From Dyella_A sp035685805 (lineage in GTDB: Bacteria; Pseudomonadota; Gammaproteobacteria; Xanthomonadales; Rhodanobacteraceae), in contig NZ_DASSAB010000057.1 in NCBI RefSeq assembly GCF_035685805.1, forward strand, positions 1-64,000: 64,000 nt of DNA. The letters run 5' to 3'. This document shows positions 21,148-30,780 of this stretch, in pieces; within the stretch, counting starts at the first letter, position 1, and every line of letters begins with the position of its first letter. Position numbers and translations under genes: made by a program. Below the pieces are notes generated by a model. The model did not search any database. It was given only the letters and a program-made list of their open reading frames with translations, and was not told the origin of the DNA.

Positions 21148-22956
21148 TCAGAAGCCCGGCGGACGCTCCCCGGCCACCGCCACCTTCGCCTCCAGCGCGC
21201 GGCCCACCCGGCCCAGCGTGCCCTCCTCGAACAGGCGACCGACCAGCGTGACGCCATAAGGCACGCGCTGCGCCGTGGCCAGCATGGGGCGCGGATGCTC
21301 CGGATCCGGCGCCCAGTCGCTGCGCACCTGGTTCACTTCCACGAAGCCGGTGCGCAGGGTGAGCGACGGCTGGCCGGTCATGTTGGAGATCACCATCATC
21401 TCGTCGCGCAGGGATGGCACCAGCAGCAGGTCGACTTCGCCCATGACGCGCGCCATCTCCTGTGCCACCTTGCGGCGCAGGCGATCGGCCTGCACGAAGT
21501 CCACCGCCGAGAGGAAGCGCGATTCGCGGAACAGGTTGGGCCAGGAGTCGGCGGTCTGCTCGCTGAGCAGGTCGGCGCGGCCGGAGAGCGTGAGCTCCTC
21601 GAACGCGGCGCCGGCTTCGGCGAACAGCAGCAGGTTGAGGTCGTCGTAGGGCCAGTTGGGCAGCGACACTTCGGTGGGCACCAGGCCGAGCGAACGCAGC
21701 CGGTCGAGCGCGGCGCGGTCGAGATCCGTGGCCGGGGCTTCGGTCATCCAGCCGGGGAAGTAGCCGACCTTGAGGCCCTTGATCGACGCGGCGGCGTCGT
21801 AGTCCAGGTGCGCAGCGACGCTGGCGCTGTCGCCCGGATCGGTGCCGCGGATGGTGTTGAGCACCAGCAGGGTGTCTTCGACGGTGCGGGCGATGGGGCC
21901 GAGCTTGTCCATCGTCCAGCACAACGTCATTGCGCCGGTGCGCGGCACGCGGCCGTAGGTGGGGCGCAGGCCGGTGGTGCCGCAGCGCATGCACGGGCTG
22001 ATGATGCTGCCCTGGGTTTCGCTGCCGATGGCGAACGCCACCAGGCCCGCTGCCGTGGCCGAGGCCGGGCCTGCGCTGGAGCCGGAGGAGCCTTCCTGCG
22101 GCAGCCACGGGTTCATGGTCTGGCCGCCGAACCAGATGTCGTTGAGCGCCAGCGCGCCCAGGCTGAGCTTGGCCACCAGCACGGCGCCCGCTTCGTTGAG
22201 CTTGCGGGTGACGGCGCCGTCGTCCTTGGGCACGCGATCCCTGAACGGCTCGGCGCCGTAGGTGGTGGCGATGCCGGCGGTATCGAGCAGATCCTTCGCA
22301 CCCCACGGCATGCCGTGCAGCGGGCCGCGGTAGTGGCCGGCGGCGATCTCCTTGTCGGCCTGCGCAGCCTGCTTCAGCGCGTGCTCCTCGCACAGGGTGA
22401 TGACGCAGCGCAGCTGCGGATCGAAACGCTTGAGGCGGTCGAGGTAGATCCTGGTCAAGCGCGTGGAGGTGAGCTTGCGCGCGCGAATCCATTCGCCGAG
22501 CTGGGCGACGGAGGCGAAGGCGATGTCCTCGTCCTTCGCCGGCAGCGGGGTGGCGGCGACCTTGGACGGCACGAAGCGATCGCGCGCGGGGCCAACCTGC
22601 GTCCGCCCCATGGCGGGGAACCAAGTCGTTGCCGGGGCCAGCCCGTCTTCCAGCGCCACCTTGCGCGGGCCGGTGCGGCGCTCCAGCAGGGCGGCCATGG
22701 AGGTGGGCCAGTTGGATACGGCCATGGCGCGCTGCGCCTCGGTCATCGTCACCTGCTGCAGCTTCTCCGCCTCGGCGAAGGTGGCGGTGGTGAGCTTCGG
22801 CCCCACCGGCGGCGCGGTGTTGAACGCGCCGGGCGAGCCGGGCGGCGGCGTGGTGGGCGCGGGGTTCTCGCCGGTCTGCGCCAGCGCGCCACCGGCCACC
22901 ACGGCACCCAGCAAGCCGAGCGGCGCCTGGGTAAGGAAATCGCGACGAGTCTTCAT
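21148..22956 (-). CDS. Amidase-signature family protein with Tat signal
   Basis: The 602-residue product starts at the ATG at 22956 after GGGGAG. Residues 1-27 carry the twin-arginine motif TRRDFL followed by a hydrophobic stretch, so the protein is exported folded. The amidase Ser-cisSer-Lys triad is visible: Lys221 in GAKDL, the cis-Ser in GSSGSSAG (about 293) and nucleophile Ser317 in ETQGSI. Amidase-signature enzymes hydrolyse amides; the substrate is unknown. A ~110-residue N-terminal segment before the amidase core is Pro/Ala-rich and longer than usual. No transporter or operon partner is adjacent. Confidence 0.93.
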   Translation of the reverse strand: MKTRRDFLTQAPLGLLGAVVAGGALAQTGENPAPTTPPPGSPGAFNTAPPVGPKLTTATFAEAEKLQQVTMTEAQRAMAVSNWPTSMAALLERRTGPRKVALEDGLAPATTWFPAMGRTQVGPARDRFVPSKVAATPLPAKDEDIAFASVAQLGEWIRARKLTSTRLTRIYLDRLKRFDPQLRCVITLCEEHALKQAAQADKEIAAGHYRGPLHGMPWGAKDLLDTAGIATTYGAEPFRDRVPKDDGAVTRKLNEAGAVLVAKLSLGALALNDIWFGGQTMNPWLPQEGSSGSSAGPASATAAGLVAFAIGSETQGSIISPCMRCGTTGLRPTYGRVPRTGAMTLCWTMDKLGPIARTVEDTLLVLNTIRGTDPGDSASVAAHLDYDAAASIKGLKVGYFPGWMTEAPATDLDRAALDRLRSLGLVPTEVSLPNWPYDDLNLLLFAEAGAAFEELTLSGRADLLSEQTADSWPNLFRESRFLSAVDFVQADRLRRKVAQEMARVMGEVDLLLVPSLRDEMMVISNMTGQPSLTLRTGFVEVNQVRSDWAPDPEHPRPMLATAQRVPYGVTLVGRLFEEGTLGRVGRALEAKVAVAGERPPGF

Positions 22957-23602
22957 GGTTCTCCCCGATGCGCCCCCGAAGGAGCGCGTTGCTGACGATG
23001 CTGGTGCCGGCGCCGCGTGGCGCTCAGGCGGCTTCCGGGCGGGCCGGAACGGCTGCTCACTGTGGACGAGCGCCGGGGCGCGCACAACTGGACTTAGGTG
23101 AGGTGGAAAGGCGCAGCGCGCTGATGCCATGCGGGCCGTGCTTGCCCCGGGTTGGGGGCGCCGCAGGATCTCAGGGGGCGGACCTTCCCTGCCGGACGCG
23201 AAGGCGCGACATACCGAGGCCGCGCCCGATGAACCGCCACGCTCGACCTGGCCGGCCGCCGCCCTCGCCGTTGCGGCCCCGGCTCATGACCTCCTGAACA
23301 CCTTGCCGCGACTGGCTTCCGGCGGCTTGCGACAGGCGCTGCGCTGCCGTTGCACCGGTGCGTCGGCTCCCGGCCGCGCTGCCATCGACGTGGCCGGCAC
23401 GGCACGCCCCGCGACACGGGCCGCTGACGCCCTGGCATGATCGACCGGCGTCTCCGATACCGGGGCAACATCGCGCCACCGGCGTCAAGCCGCCGCCGGG
23501 GGCGCCGATAACGGCGGTGACGGCATCGGCTCGACCAGCGACCACACGCTTCTGGTGGTCACCGGCGACGTTCCAATCATCTGGGCTTGCGGGAGTCACA
23601 GC
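22957..23602. other. 646-bp divergent intergenic region
   Basis: Lies between the divergent amidase and YiiX-like genes. No reading frame here has residue composition typical of protein, and no RNA gene, repeat or clear operator was recognised. Promoters for both genes should be inside it. Confidence 0.4.
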
Positions 23603-24451
23603 GTGTTCCATCCCTTGGACTGGCTCGGTCACCGGCTGGCGCGGTTCCTGGCCAAGCCGCGTGCGGTGGAAACGCACTTCAGCACCTCGGCGTTCAACCT
23701 GCTGATGGCGTCGCTGAAAAAGGGCGATGTGTTGCTGGTGGAAGGCAGCAGCCGCTTCAGTACCGCGATCAAATACCTGAGCCAGTCGAGCTGGTCGCAT
23801 GCCGCGCTTTACGTGGGCGATGCGCTGATGGCGAGCCACCCGCGACTGGGGCCGCACGTGTTGATCGAGGCCGACGTCACCGATGGCGTGCGTGCCGTGG
23901 CGCTGCACAGCTACCAGGGTGCACACACCCGCATCTGCCGCCCGGTAGGCCTGAGCGGTCCCGAGGTCGATGCGGTGATTGCCCATGCGGCGCACCGGCT
24001 TGGCCAGCGCTACGACGTTCGCAACATCATCGACCTGATGCGCTACCTGATGCCCACGCCGCCGGTGCCGGGGCGCTGGCGCCGACGCATGCTGGCACTC
24101 GGTGGCGGCGAGCCCACGCAGGCGATCTGCTCGTCGCTTATCGCGGCCGCCTTCCAGAGCGTGCGCTACCCAATCCTGCCGTTCGTGGACCGCAGCTACC
24201 GCGCGCAGCGCGGCGCGCGCCAGGCGCGCCGGGAGATCCTGCGGATCCGGGATTCACGGCTCTATACCCCGCGTGACTTCGACATCTCGCCGTACTTTCG
24301 CATCGTCAAGCCGCTGCTGGAAAACGGCTTCAACCTGCACCAGATCCGCTGGGCCGAACCGGCGCTGGACGACAGCCACGAAGAGCGATCACCGGACCAC
24401 GGCGCGGCGGCGCTGCCATCGGCATCCGCGGAGACGGCACCGGACAACTGA
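23603..24451 (+). CDS. YiiX/YebB-like permuted NlpC/P60 cysteine hydrolase
   Basis: A start at the GTG at 23603 was chosen because GGGAG lies eight bases upstream; the frame is open to 23555. The 282-residue protein shows the permuted papain-like order: KKGDVLLVEG, then WSHAALYVG with His66, then, well downstream, ICSSLIAAAF with Cys176. This is the YiiX/LRAT-like arrangement, where the catalytic His precedes the Cys. Members act on peptidoglycan peptides or lipid amides; the substrate here is unknown. The C-terminal 35 residues are acidic and low-complexity. Confidence 0.82.
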   Translation: MFHPLDWLGHRLARFLAKPRAVETHFSTSAFNLLMASLKKGDVLLVEGSSRFSTAIKYLSQSSWSHAALYVGDALMASHPRLGPHVLIEADVTDGVRAVALHSYQGAHTRICRPVGLSGPEVDAVIAHAAHRLGQRYDVRNIIDLMRYLMPTPPVPGRWRRRMLALGGGEPTQAICSSLIAAAFQSVRYPILPFVDRSYRAQRGARQARREILRIRDSRLYTPRDFDISPYFRIVKPLLENGFNLHQIRWAEPALDDSHEERSPDHGAAALPSASAETAPDN

Positions 24452-24913
24452 GGGCGATCGGCCGCGCGTGGCTCCGCATCGCCATGCGCTGCCGAGGCAG
24501 CCGATGTGGCGACCAGCCGGCCAGGGGGCGCGCCGGCCCGTCAACTCGCGGTTGCTGCGTGAGCGATGCCACCAGCCACTGCCGCCTGCTCGGGGTCCGG
24601 CATGGGACGGTCGGGGCGTGCAAGAGCGCCCCTGCCCGGCCGTCGCTTCGCCTGCTGCCGCGAATGCGTCGACAGCCACCCGGCTGCGCCGTCCGAGGCC
24701 TGGGCGTGCCGACGGAGACGACGCGCAGCGAAAGAAAAGCGTCTCGTGCGCGTGTCGGCGGACGGTTCACCCGGTTACAACCCATCGCTGCCGACACGCC
24801 GCAGGCGACCACTGCGGATAACCTGCCCGCAACGCGCTACAACGGCTTTTCGGGAAACGTCGATTTGTAGCAGCCCGGCTCGTCGTACCTGCAACCCAAC
24901 CCAAGGAACGCCC
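24452..24913. other. 462-bp region without a convincing gene
   Basis: Downstream of the YiiX-like gene. Frames in it are Arg/Cys-rich shadows. The last ~80 bp before the YCII gene are less GC-rich and probably hold its promoter. No terminator hairpin was identified. Confidence 0.4.
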
Positions 24914-25285
24914 ATGAAATACCTCGGCCTCGCCTACTTCACCCCCGAGAAATTTGCCGCGCTGGCACCCGACGCCGTGAAAGCCATCGTGAGCCAGTGC
25001 CCGGCCATGGACGAGAAGATGCGCGCCACCGGCAAGGTGCGGGTGTCCGCCTCGCTGGGCGACCTGGAAAACTGGCGCACCCTGCGCCCGCGCGCCGGCA
25101 AGACGCAGATCACGGACGGGCCTTACATCGAGTCGAAGGAAGTGGTGGGCGGCTTGTTCATCATCGAGGCGGACAGCCACGACGAGGCCCTGCGCATCGC
25201 CGCCATGCACCCTGCGGCGCAGATCGGTGAGGAAGGCGACTGGGCGGTGGAGTTGATTCCGATCGACTTCTATCTGGAGCCGTGA
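24914..25285 (+). CDS. YCII-related domain protein
   Basis: The 123-residue product begins at the ATG at 24914 behind AAGGAACG. It has the alpha/beta ferredoxin-like YCII pattern: a first strand MKYLGLAYFTPE, a helix with MDEKMRATGK, then DGPYIESKEVVGGLFIIEAD and DEALRIAAMHP. Proteins of the YCII/PhnB-like group often sit near ECF sigma genes or act as small oxygenase/hydrolase-like proteins, but the activity is mostly unknown. The gene seems to be single. Confidence 0.85.
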   Translation: MKYLGLAYFTPEKFAALAPDAVKAIVSQCPAMDEKMRATGKVRVSASLGDLENWRTLRPRAGKTQITDGPYIESKEVVGGLFIIEADSHDEALRIAAMHPAAQIGEEGDWAVELIPIDFYLEP

Positions 25286-25533
25286 GGGCTCGGGTGCTGG
25301 AGAAACTGCGCAGGTCGCATCGAGCTCCCACGCGCCAACGGCGCTGAGGGCTATGCGTTGGCGACGCAGCCCGCCTCCTGTGACAGGCTCCCCAGTGACC
25401 CGGCCCGCGCGCGTTCGGCCACGGGAAGGTGCGGGTGGATGAGCGCTCCTGCATACTCGCCGCCAACATTTGGGGCCGGTCTGCACGTGCGGAAACGTGA
25501 TCTTCCAGCCCCTCGCCCATCAGGACTAGGCCC

Positions 25534-26127
25534 ATGGACAGAGGCTCGCGGGACGCTGGCGCACCAGCGGAGTACACCACGACGGAGATCCTTGATCTGA
25601 CGGTCGAGGCAAATCTCGTCACGGCGCCGGGTGCTGGCATCAACACCTACGAGCTCAGGAACGAGCTTTTGCAGCAACGACGGCTGGCGCGCGTGCGCTA
25701 CAAGAACGGTGTCACCTTGCCGGCATCGGCAAAGAAACTCCGCGCCGACGCGAACCGCAAAGCAAGACATTCCCGGACGCTGGCGCGCAACGTCTCCAAG
25801 GCAACCGGCACCACCAAGCACGCCCAGGCCGATGCGCATCACATCGTTGCAGCCGCGGACAAGCGCGCGGCCCGGTCGAGAAGCCTGCTCTTCCGCTGGG
25901 GCATCGGCATCAACGATGCGGACAACGGCGTCTTCCTGCCCAAGAACTGGTCATTTGCGCCGCCCGGGCTTGAAGAAGCAACCGCCCATGAGGTCATCCA
26001 CACGACCGCGTACCACTTGGCAGTGACCGCGCGACTTGCTCTGACAAAACCATCCAACCAGACCAACGGAAGGTTGGCATTGCAGGACATCCGTTACGAC
26101 ATCCTCCATGACGACTTCGAGTACTGA
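25534..26127 (+). CDS. AHH-type nuclease toxin domain protein (orphan polymorphic toxin module)
   Basis: The product has 197 residues. The core is QADAHHIVAAADKRA (Ala101-His102-His103) followed by GIGINDADNGVFLP and HEVIHTTAYH (His152, His156, His161). This is the AHH family, a metal-dependent HNH/EndoVII-like nuclease found at the C-terminus of polymorphic toxins. Here the protein is short: only about 95 residues precede the nuclease core and no PAAR, RHS repeat, VgrG or other trafficking domain is present. It may be a displaced toxin tip. The next gene, four bases away, is a likely immunity protein. Confidence 0.82.
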   Translation: MDRGSRDAGAPAEYTTTEILDLTVEANLVTAPGAGINTYELRNELLQQRRLARVRYKNGVTLPASAKKLRADANRKARHSRTLARNVSKATGTTKHAQADAHHIVAAADKRAARSRSLLFRWGIGINDADNGVFLPKNWSFAPPGLEEATAHEVIHTTAYHLAVTARLALTKPSNQTNGRLALQDIRYDILHDDFEY

Positions 26128-26131
26128 GCTG

Positions 26132-26710
26132 ATGGACGCAACGGTCTGGGAACTCAAGAGCGGCTCGGTCAACGACTACGCTCCGCTGGTCTTCGCCAGC
26201 GAAGAGGACGTGGAATCGGGCATGTTCGATACCGCGGGCGCCCCCCTCGCCTGGGCGAAGAGGCCCCAGCTTGAGGTGTTCGTCGAATCGGGAAAGAAAA
26301 AGCCGAAGCCGCTGGCCGATGTCAGCGCACTGACTCCCGGCGCGCTCGCGATGAACGATCGGGCCAAGGCGGTGTTGGAACCTTTCCTCACCCGTTTCGG
26401 CCAGTTCCTCGCGATGGACTGCGCGGGGCACACGCGCTGGTTCTACAACGTGACCAACCTTATTGCCTGCATCGACCCGGAGCGGTCGACGCGGCGACCC
26501 AGCGGATCGATCTCAAAAGAAGCGTTCTTCGAGCACGCGGTGCCGGTCGATGCGAGCGTGTTCAAGGATCCACTGACGGCCGCAGCCTCTATTTACGTCA
26601 ATGCGGCGGGCAAGGAAGCCTTGGAGCGGCTCCTGGCGAAAGCAGGCATCACTGGCCTCGCCTTCGCCGAGCCAGGACCACCGCCGAAGAGATCCCGTCC
26701 CCACGCATGA
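26132..26710 (+). CDS. DUF1629/Imm11-type putative immunity protein
   Basis: A 192-residue protein follows the AHH toxin gene by four bases. Segments LADVSALTPGALAMNDRAKAV (here read as two blocks), FYNVTNLIACIDPERS and ITGLAFAEP match the conserved pattern of the DUF1629 (Imm11) family, which occurs next to toxin genes. It is cytosolic with no signal peptide, in keeping with a nuclease target inside the cell. An in-frame ATG at 26108 would overlap the toxin gene by 20 bases; the ATG at 26132 was preferred because it gives the more family-like N-terminus (MDATVWELKSG). Confidence 0.75.
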   Translation: MDATVWELKSGSVNDYAPLVFASEEDVESGMFDTAGAPLAWAKRPQLEVFVESGKKKPKPLADVSALTPGALAMNDRAKAVLEPFLTRFGQFLAMDCAGHTRWFYNVTNLIACIDPERSTRRPSGSISKEAFFEHAVPVDASVFKDPLTAAASIYVNAAGKEALERLLAKAGITGLAFAEPGPPPKRSRPHA

Positions 26711-27063
26711 CCGAGTCCTTATATTCAGGGCCGGTCGCTATCCGTACGCGCTGATGTGCTTTCCTCGGTGCCCTGGCTGCGAGCAATGTCCCGCACCGGC
26801 CGCACCCGGGTCAGCCGCGCATGCGCTTCATTCCTGCCGCTTAATCGGCGTGCAGCGGACCGAATCAGCTTCTCCCAGCGGGAAAGCGCTGCGTAATTCG
26901 CGTAGACGACGCGCTGCTCTGTCTCGGAGCAATCGTGCTCAGGTGCGTTGCACAGGCACCAACGGAAAGCGGTCTGAACTCTGCGAACCCAGCGGAGCGG
27001 CCGCCGGCAAGTCCGCGGCGCACACGCCATCACTCGTCCACCGGGGGCGTCGGCGCCGCTCGA
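26711..27063. other. 353-bp region without a convincing gene
   Basis: Between the convergent immunity gene and acyltransferase gene. Frames are short and Arg/Cys-rich. No repeat or strong hairpin was seen. Confidence 0.4.
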
Positions 27064-27954
27064 TCAGGCGTCCAGCAGCTGCCCCACCTTCGCGTCCTTC
27101 TCCGCCCACAGCGCGTTGACCCACGCCTGGAAACGCTCGCGGAAGGCAGGGTCGTTTTCGTAGTCGCCGCGCAGAGCCGGATCGATAATGCGCTGGCGGA
27201 TGTGCACGCGAATGTCGCGGACGCGGCCGGCGATCAGATCCATCATCGAGCCGGCGCCCTGGGCGTAGACGATGGTGACGTCGACGATGGCGTGCAGGCC
27301 CTCACCCATCGCGTCCAGCACAAAGGCGACGCCGCCGGCCTTGGGGCGCAGCAGGTGCGTGTAGGGCGAGCCCTGGGCGTCGTGCTTGGCGCGGGTGAAG
27401 CGCGTGCCCTCGACGAAGTTCATCACCGACACCGGCATGTGGCGGAATTTCTCGCAGGCCTTGCGGGTGGTCTCGCGATCCTTGCCGGCCAGCTCGGGAT
27501 GCTTCGCCAGCTCCTCGCGCGAGTGGCGCTTCATGAAGGGGAAATCCAGCGCCCACCAGGCCGGCCCCAGCAGCGGCACCCAGATCAGCTGGCTCTTGAG
27601 GAAGAAGCGCAGGAAAGGGATGCGCCGGTTGAACACCTTCTGCAGCACCGGGATATCGACCCAGCTCTGATGGTTGCACAGCACCAGGTAGTTGCCGTCG
27701 CGCGTGAGACCCTCCAGCCCATCGATGCGCCAGCGGGTGCGGGTGAAGACATCGAACAGCGCGCTGTTGACGGCGATCCAGCTCTCGGCGATGGCGACCA
27801 GCGCGCGCGACAGCGCCACGCGTAACGCATGAATCGGAAGCACCACCTTGAGCAGCGCCAGCGCGAACAGCGGCAGCACGTGCACGATCGTGTTGACGAG
27901 CAGCAGGAGGATGGCGAGGGGGATACGCAGGAACGCGGGCAGTGAGGCGAGCAT
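27064..27954 (-). CDS. PlsC-family acyltransferase, YihG-like
   Basis: The product has 296 residues from the ATG at 27954. The N-terminal ~60 residues are hydrophobic (ILLLLVNTIVHVLPLFALALL), anchoring it in the inner membrane. The acyltransferase motif I is NHQSWVD (His95 and Asp100, HxxxxD) and motif III is FVEGTR at 180-185. Length and N-terminal membrane anchor fit the YihG group of lysophosphatidic acid acyltransferase homologues, which add an acyl chain to lysophospholipid. The upstream region is the large repeat array. Confidence 0.9.
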   Translation of the reverse strand: MLASLPAFLRIPLAILLLLVNTIVHVLPLFALALLKVVLPIHALRVALSRALVAIAESWIAVNSALFDVFTRTRWRIDGLEGLTRDGNYLVLCNHQSWVDIPVLQKVFNRRIPFLRFFLKSQLIWVPLLGPAWWALDFPFMKRHSREELAKHPELAGKDRETTRKACEKFRHMPVSVMNFVEGTRFTRAKHDAQGSPYTHLLRPKAGGVAFVLDAMGEGLHAIVDVTIVYAQGAGSMMDLIAGRVRDIRVHIRQRIIDPALRGDYENDPAFRERFQAWVNALWAEKDAKVGQLLDA

Positions 27955-28170
27955 GGGGGCACCGTCTGGGGTAGAGGACAGCTTAGCGCGGCGCTGCGAT
28001 TGTGGCCTGACGCTCGTCAGGTGCAGTCGGAATCGCCCGCGATCGGGTGCGGGGGCCAAACGGCGCTTGCGCAGGGAACGCGCTGCGTAACGGAACAATG
28101 GTGCCGGCGCGGTCGTGCAGGTGAAGGAAAGCGTCGCGGATCGGGCGTCGCGCGAGCGCCCGGTTCGCCT

Positions 28171-29357
28171 TGTCGTCATTCCCGCGGAAGCGGGAATCGA
28201 GATGCCCGTCCGCCTGAAGATCACCATGGATTCCCGCGTGCGCGGGAATGACGGTGAGGGATGTGGCAGCGCTCGGGCGTGGGTAGAGCGTCGCTTGGGA
28301 CGGAGCCTGGGAACGCTCGGGCCTACCGTGGCGTCATTCCCGCGGAAGCGGGAATCCAATGGCCCTCGCCCTCGAGATCACCAAGGATTCCCGCGTGCGC
28401 GGGAATGCCGGTGAGGGCTGTGGCAGCGCTCGGGCGTGGGTAGAGCGTCGCTTGGGACAGAGCCCGGGAACGCTCGGGCCTACCGTGGCGTCATTCCCGC
28501 GGAAGCGGGAATCCAATGGCCCATCAGCCCCAAGATCACCATGGATTCCCGCGTTCGCGGGAATGACGGCGAGGGGTGTGACGGTGCTCGGGGCGGTGGA
28601 ACATCGCCTGGTATGCGGCCCGAGAACGCTCCGGCCTGTCTTGGCGTCATTCCCGCGAAAGTGGAGATCCGATTGCCCTTCGCCCTCGAGATCGCCATGG
28701 ATTCCCGCGTGCGCGGGAGTGACGGTGAGGGATGTGGCAGCGCTCGGGTGTGGGTGGGGCGTCGCTTGGGACGGAGCCCGGGAACGCTCCGACCTTCCTT
28801 GGCGTCATTCCCGCGGAAGCGGGAATTCAATGGCCCATCAGCCCCAAGATCACCATGGGTTCTCGCGTGCGCGGGAATGACGGTGAGGGGTGTGGCCGCA
28901 CTCGGGTGTGGGTGGAGCGTCGCTTGGGAAAAAGCCCGGGAACGCTCCGGCCTTCCTTGGCGTCATTCCCGCGAAAGCGGGAATCCAATTGCCTCGCCCT
29001 CAAGATCACCATGGATTCCCGCGTGCGCGGGAACGACGGTGAGGGGTGTGGCAGCACTCGGGTGTGGGTGGAGCGTCGCTTGGGACGGAGCCCGGGAACG
29101 CTCCGGCCTTCCTTGGCGTCATTCCGCGGAAGCGGGAATTCAATGGCCCATCAGCCCCAAGATCACCATGGATTCCCGCGTGCGCGGGAATGTCGGCGGG
29201 GGGTGTGGCAGCGCTCCCGGTCTGATGGAGCGTTGCCCGGATGGGGCCTCAGAACTCCGGCCACCCTTGGCGTCATTCCCGCGGAAGCGGGAATCCAATG
29301 GCTCTTCGCCCTCGAGACCGCCATGGTTTGGCGCGTTCGCGGGAACGACCGGTGTGG
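28171..29357. repeat. Tandem array of eight ~157-bp units, each with two hairpins
   Basis: Unit starts (CGTCATTCC) are at about 28172, 28332, 28489, 28644, 28802, 28961, 29117 and 29271, spaced 154-160 bp. Each unit has hairpin A (ATTCCCGCGGAAGCGGGAAT or a variant), a ~30-bp spacer with AGATCACCATGG, hairpin B (ATTCCCGCGTGCGCGGGAAT), then ~75 bp beginning GACGGTGAGGG and rich in GCTCGGG/GGGAACGCTC. Copies differ by a few percent; unit 7 lacks one C in hairpin A. The flanks 27955-28170 and 29358-29439 hold nothing else. It is not CRISPR: the unit is too long and there are no unique spacers. Confidence 0.92.
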
Positions 29358-29439
29358 GTGCCGGAATGGCGAAGGAGGCAAGGGCCGAAGTAGCGCCGGG
29401 ACGGCCGCGGCTGAGGCGGCGCGCGCCGGCGCCAGGACG

Positions 29440-30681
29440 TCACATCAACAGCTTGCGCACCTTCACCAGCGCCTCGACAAATGCATCCACTTCTTCGCGC
29501 GTGTTGTAGAACGCCAGCGAGGCGCGCAGCGTGGCGGGTACGTCGTAGAACTGCATCAGCGGGTGGGCGCAGTGGTGGCCCGAGCGCACCGCGATGCCCT
29601 GCAGGTCGAGCAGGGTGGCCAGATCCGTCGCCTGGGCGCCGTCGATGAGAAACGAGATCACCGATTCCTTCTCCGCCGCCTCGCCGAAGATGCGCAGGCC
29701 CGGCACCTCGCGCAGCCGCTCGGTGGCATAGGCGAGCAACATCTGCTCGTGCGCGTGGATCGTTTCGAAGCCGAGCGACTGGTAGTAGTCGACGGCCGCG
29801 CCAAGCCCGACGAAGCCGGAAATGTTCGGTGTGCCGGCTTCGAACTTGTGCGGTGGTTCGGCGAAGGTGGTCCCGTCGAAACGCACCTCGCGGATCATCT
29901 CGCCGCCACCGAAGAACGGCGGCATCGACTCCAGGTGCTCCTTCTTCGCCCACAGCGCGCCGGTGCCGGTGGGCGCGAGCATCTTGTGGCCGGTGAAGGC
30001 ATAGAAGTCGCAGCCCAGCGCCTGCACGTCGACCGGGCGATGCGGCAGTGCCTGGGAGCCGTCCACCAGCAGCGGGATACCGCGCTTGCGGCACTCGCGG
30101 GCGATCTCGCGCACCGGGTTCACCGTGCCGAGCACGTTGGAGACATGGGTGACGCAGGCGAGCTTCACTTCCGGCGTGAGCAGGTCGAAGAAGCGCTCCA
30201 CGATCAGCTCGCCACGCTCGTTGATCGGCGCGGCCTTGACCGTGGCACCGGCGCGCTGGGCGACGAGCTGCCACGGCACGATGTTGGCGTGGTGCTCCAT
30301 TACGGTAGTGAGGATCGCGTCGCCCGCTTTCAGGCGGGGCAGCGCGAAGCTGTAGGCGACCAGGTTGATCGCCTGGGTGGTACCGGAGGTGAGCACCAGC
30401 TCGTTGCGGGAGCCGGCGTTGATGAAGCGGGCGAGTTTGTCGCGCGCGCCCTCGTAGGCGTTGGTCGCCTCTTCGCCGAGCAGGTGCACGGCGCGCGACA
30501 CGTTGGCGTTGTGCTCGCGGTAGTGCTGGTCCATCGCCTCGATCACGCAGGCCGGCTTCTGGCTGGTGTTGGCGTTGTCGAAGTAGACCAGCGGCTTGCC
30601 GTGCACGGTGCGCGCGAGCAGCGGGAAGTCCGCGCGGATGCGCTGGATGTCGAGGGCGGGGGCTTTGACGGCGGCGTTCAT
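29440..30681 (-). CDS. sufS: SufS group II cysteine desulfurase
   Basis: The 413-residue PLP enzyme releases sulfur from cysteine as a persulfide for Fe-S cluster assembly. The PLP lysine is Lys233 in FTGHKM and the persulfide-forming cysteine is Cys371 in RSGHHCAHP; the extended HHCAHP loop is the group II (SufS) form. It is the last gene of the suf operon, 99 bases after sufD. No sufE, the usual activator, is seen in this window. Confidence 0.97.
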   Translation of the reverse strand: MNAAVKAPALDIQRIRADFPLLARTVHGKPLVYFDNANTSQKPACVIEAMDQHYREHNANVSRAVHLLGEEATNAYEGARDKLARFINAGSRNELVLTSGTTQAINLVAYSFALPRLKAGDAILTTVMEHHANIVPWQLVAQRAGATVKAAPINERGELIVERFFDLLTPEVKLACVTHVSNVLGTVNPVREIARECRKRGIPLLVDGSQALPHRPVDVQALGCDFYAFTGHKMLAPTGTGALWAKKEHLESMPPFFGGGEMIREVRFDGTTFAEPPHKFEAGTPNISGFVGLGAAVDYYQSLGFETIHAHEQMLLAYATERLREVPGLRIFGEAAEKESVISFLIDGAQATDLATLLDLQGIAVRSGHHCAHPLMQFYDVPATLRASLAFYNTREEVDAFVEALVKVRKLLM

Positions 30682-30780
30682 GGCGTATCCGGTGGTGGGC
30701 TGCGGCGCGTTCGTGGGTTTCCGGCGAAGTGGATTTCCTGCCCCGGCCCCGCCTGACGGCGAAGGCGCCGGGGTGCAGCG

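Noticed and set aside
23094..23471. Possible gene in the amidase-YiiX gap
   Set aside because: Arg/Pro-rich with no ribosome-binding site and no pattern of a folded protein.
28171..29357. CRISPR array
   Set aside because: Repeats are ~157 bp and contiguous, with no unique spacers and no cas genes.
28359..30756. Long plus-strand frames across the repeat array and over sufS
   Set aside because: They read through repeats in shifting frames and are antisense to sufS; residues are Arg/Gly-rich.
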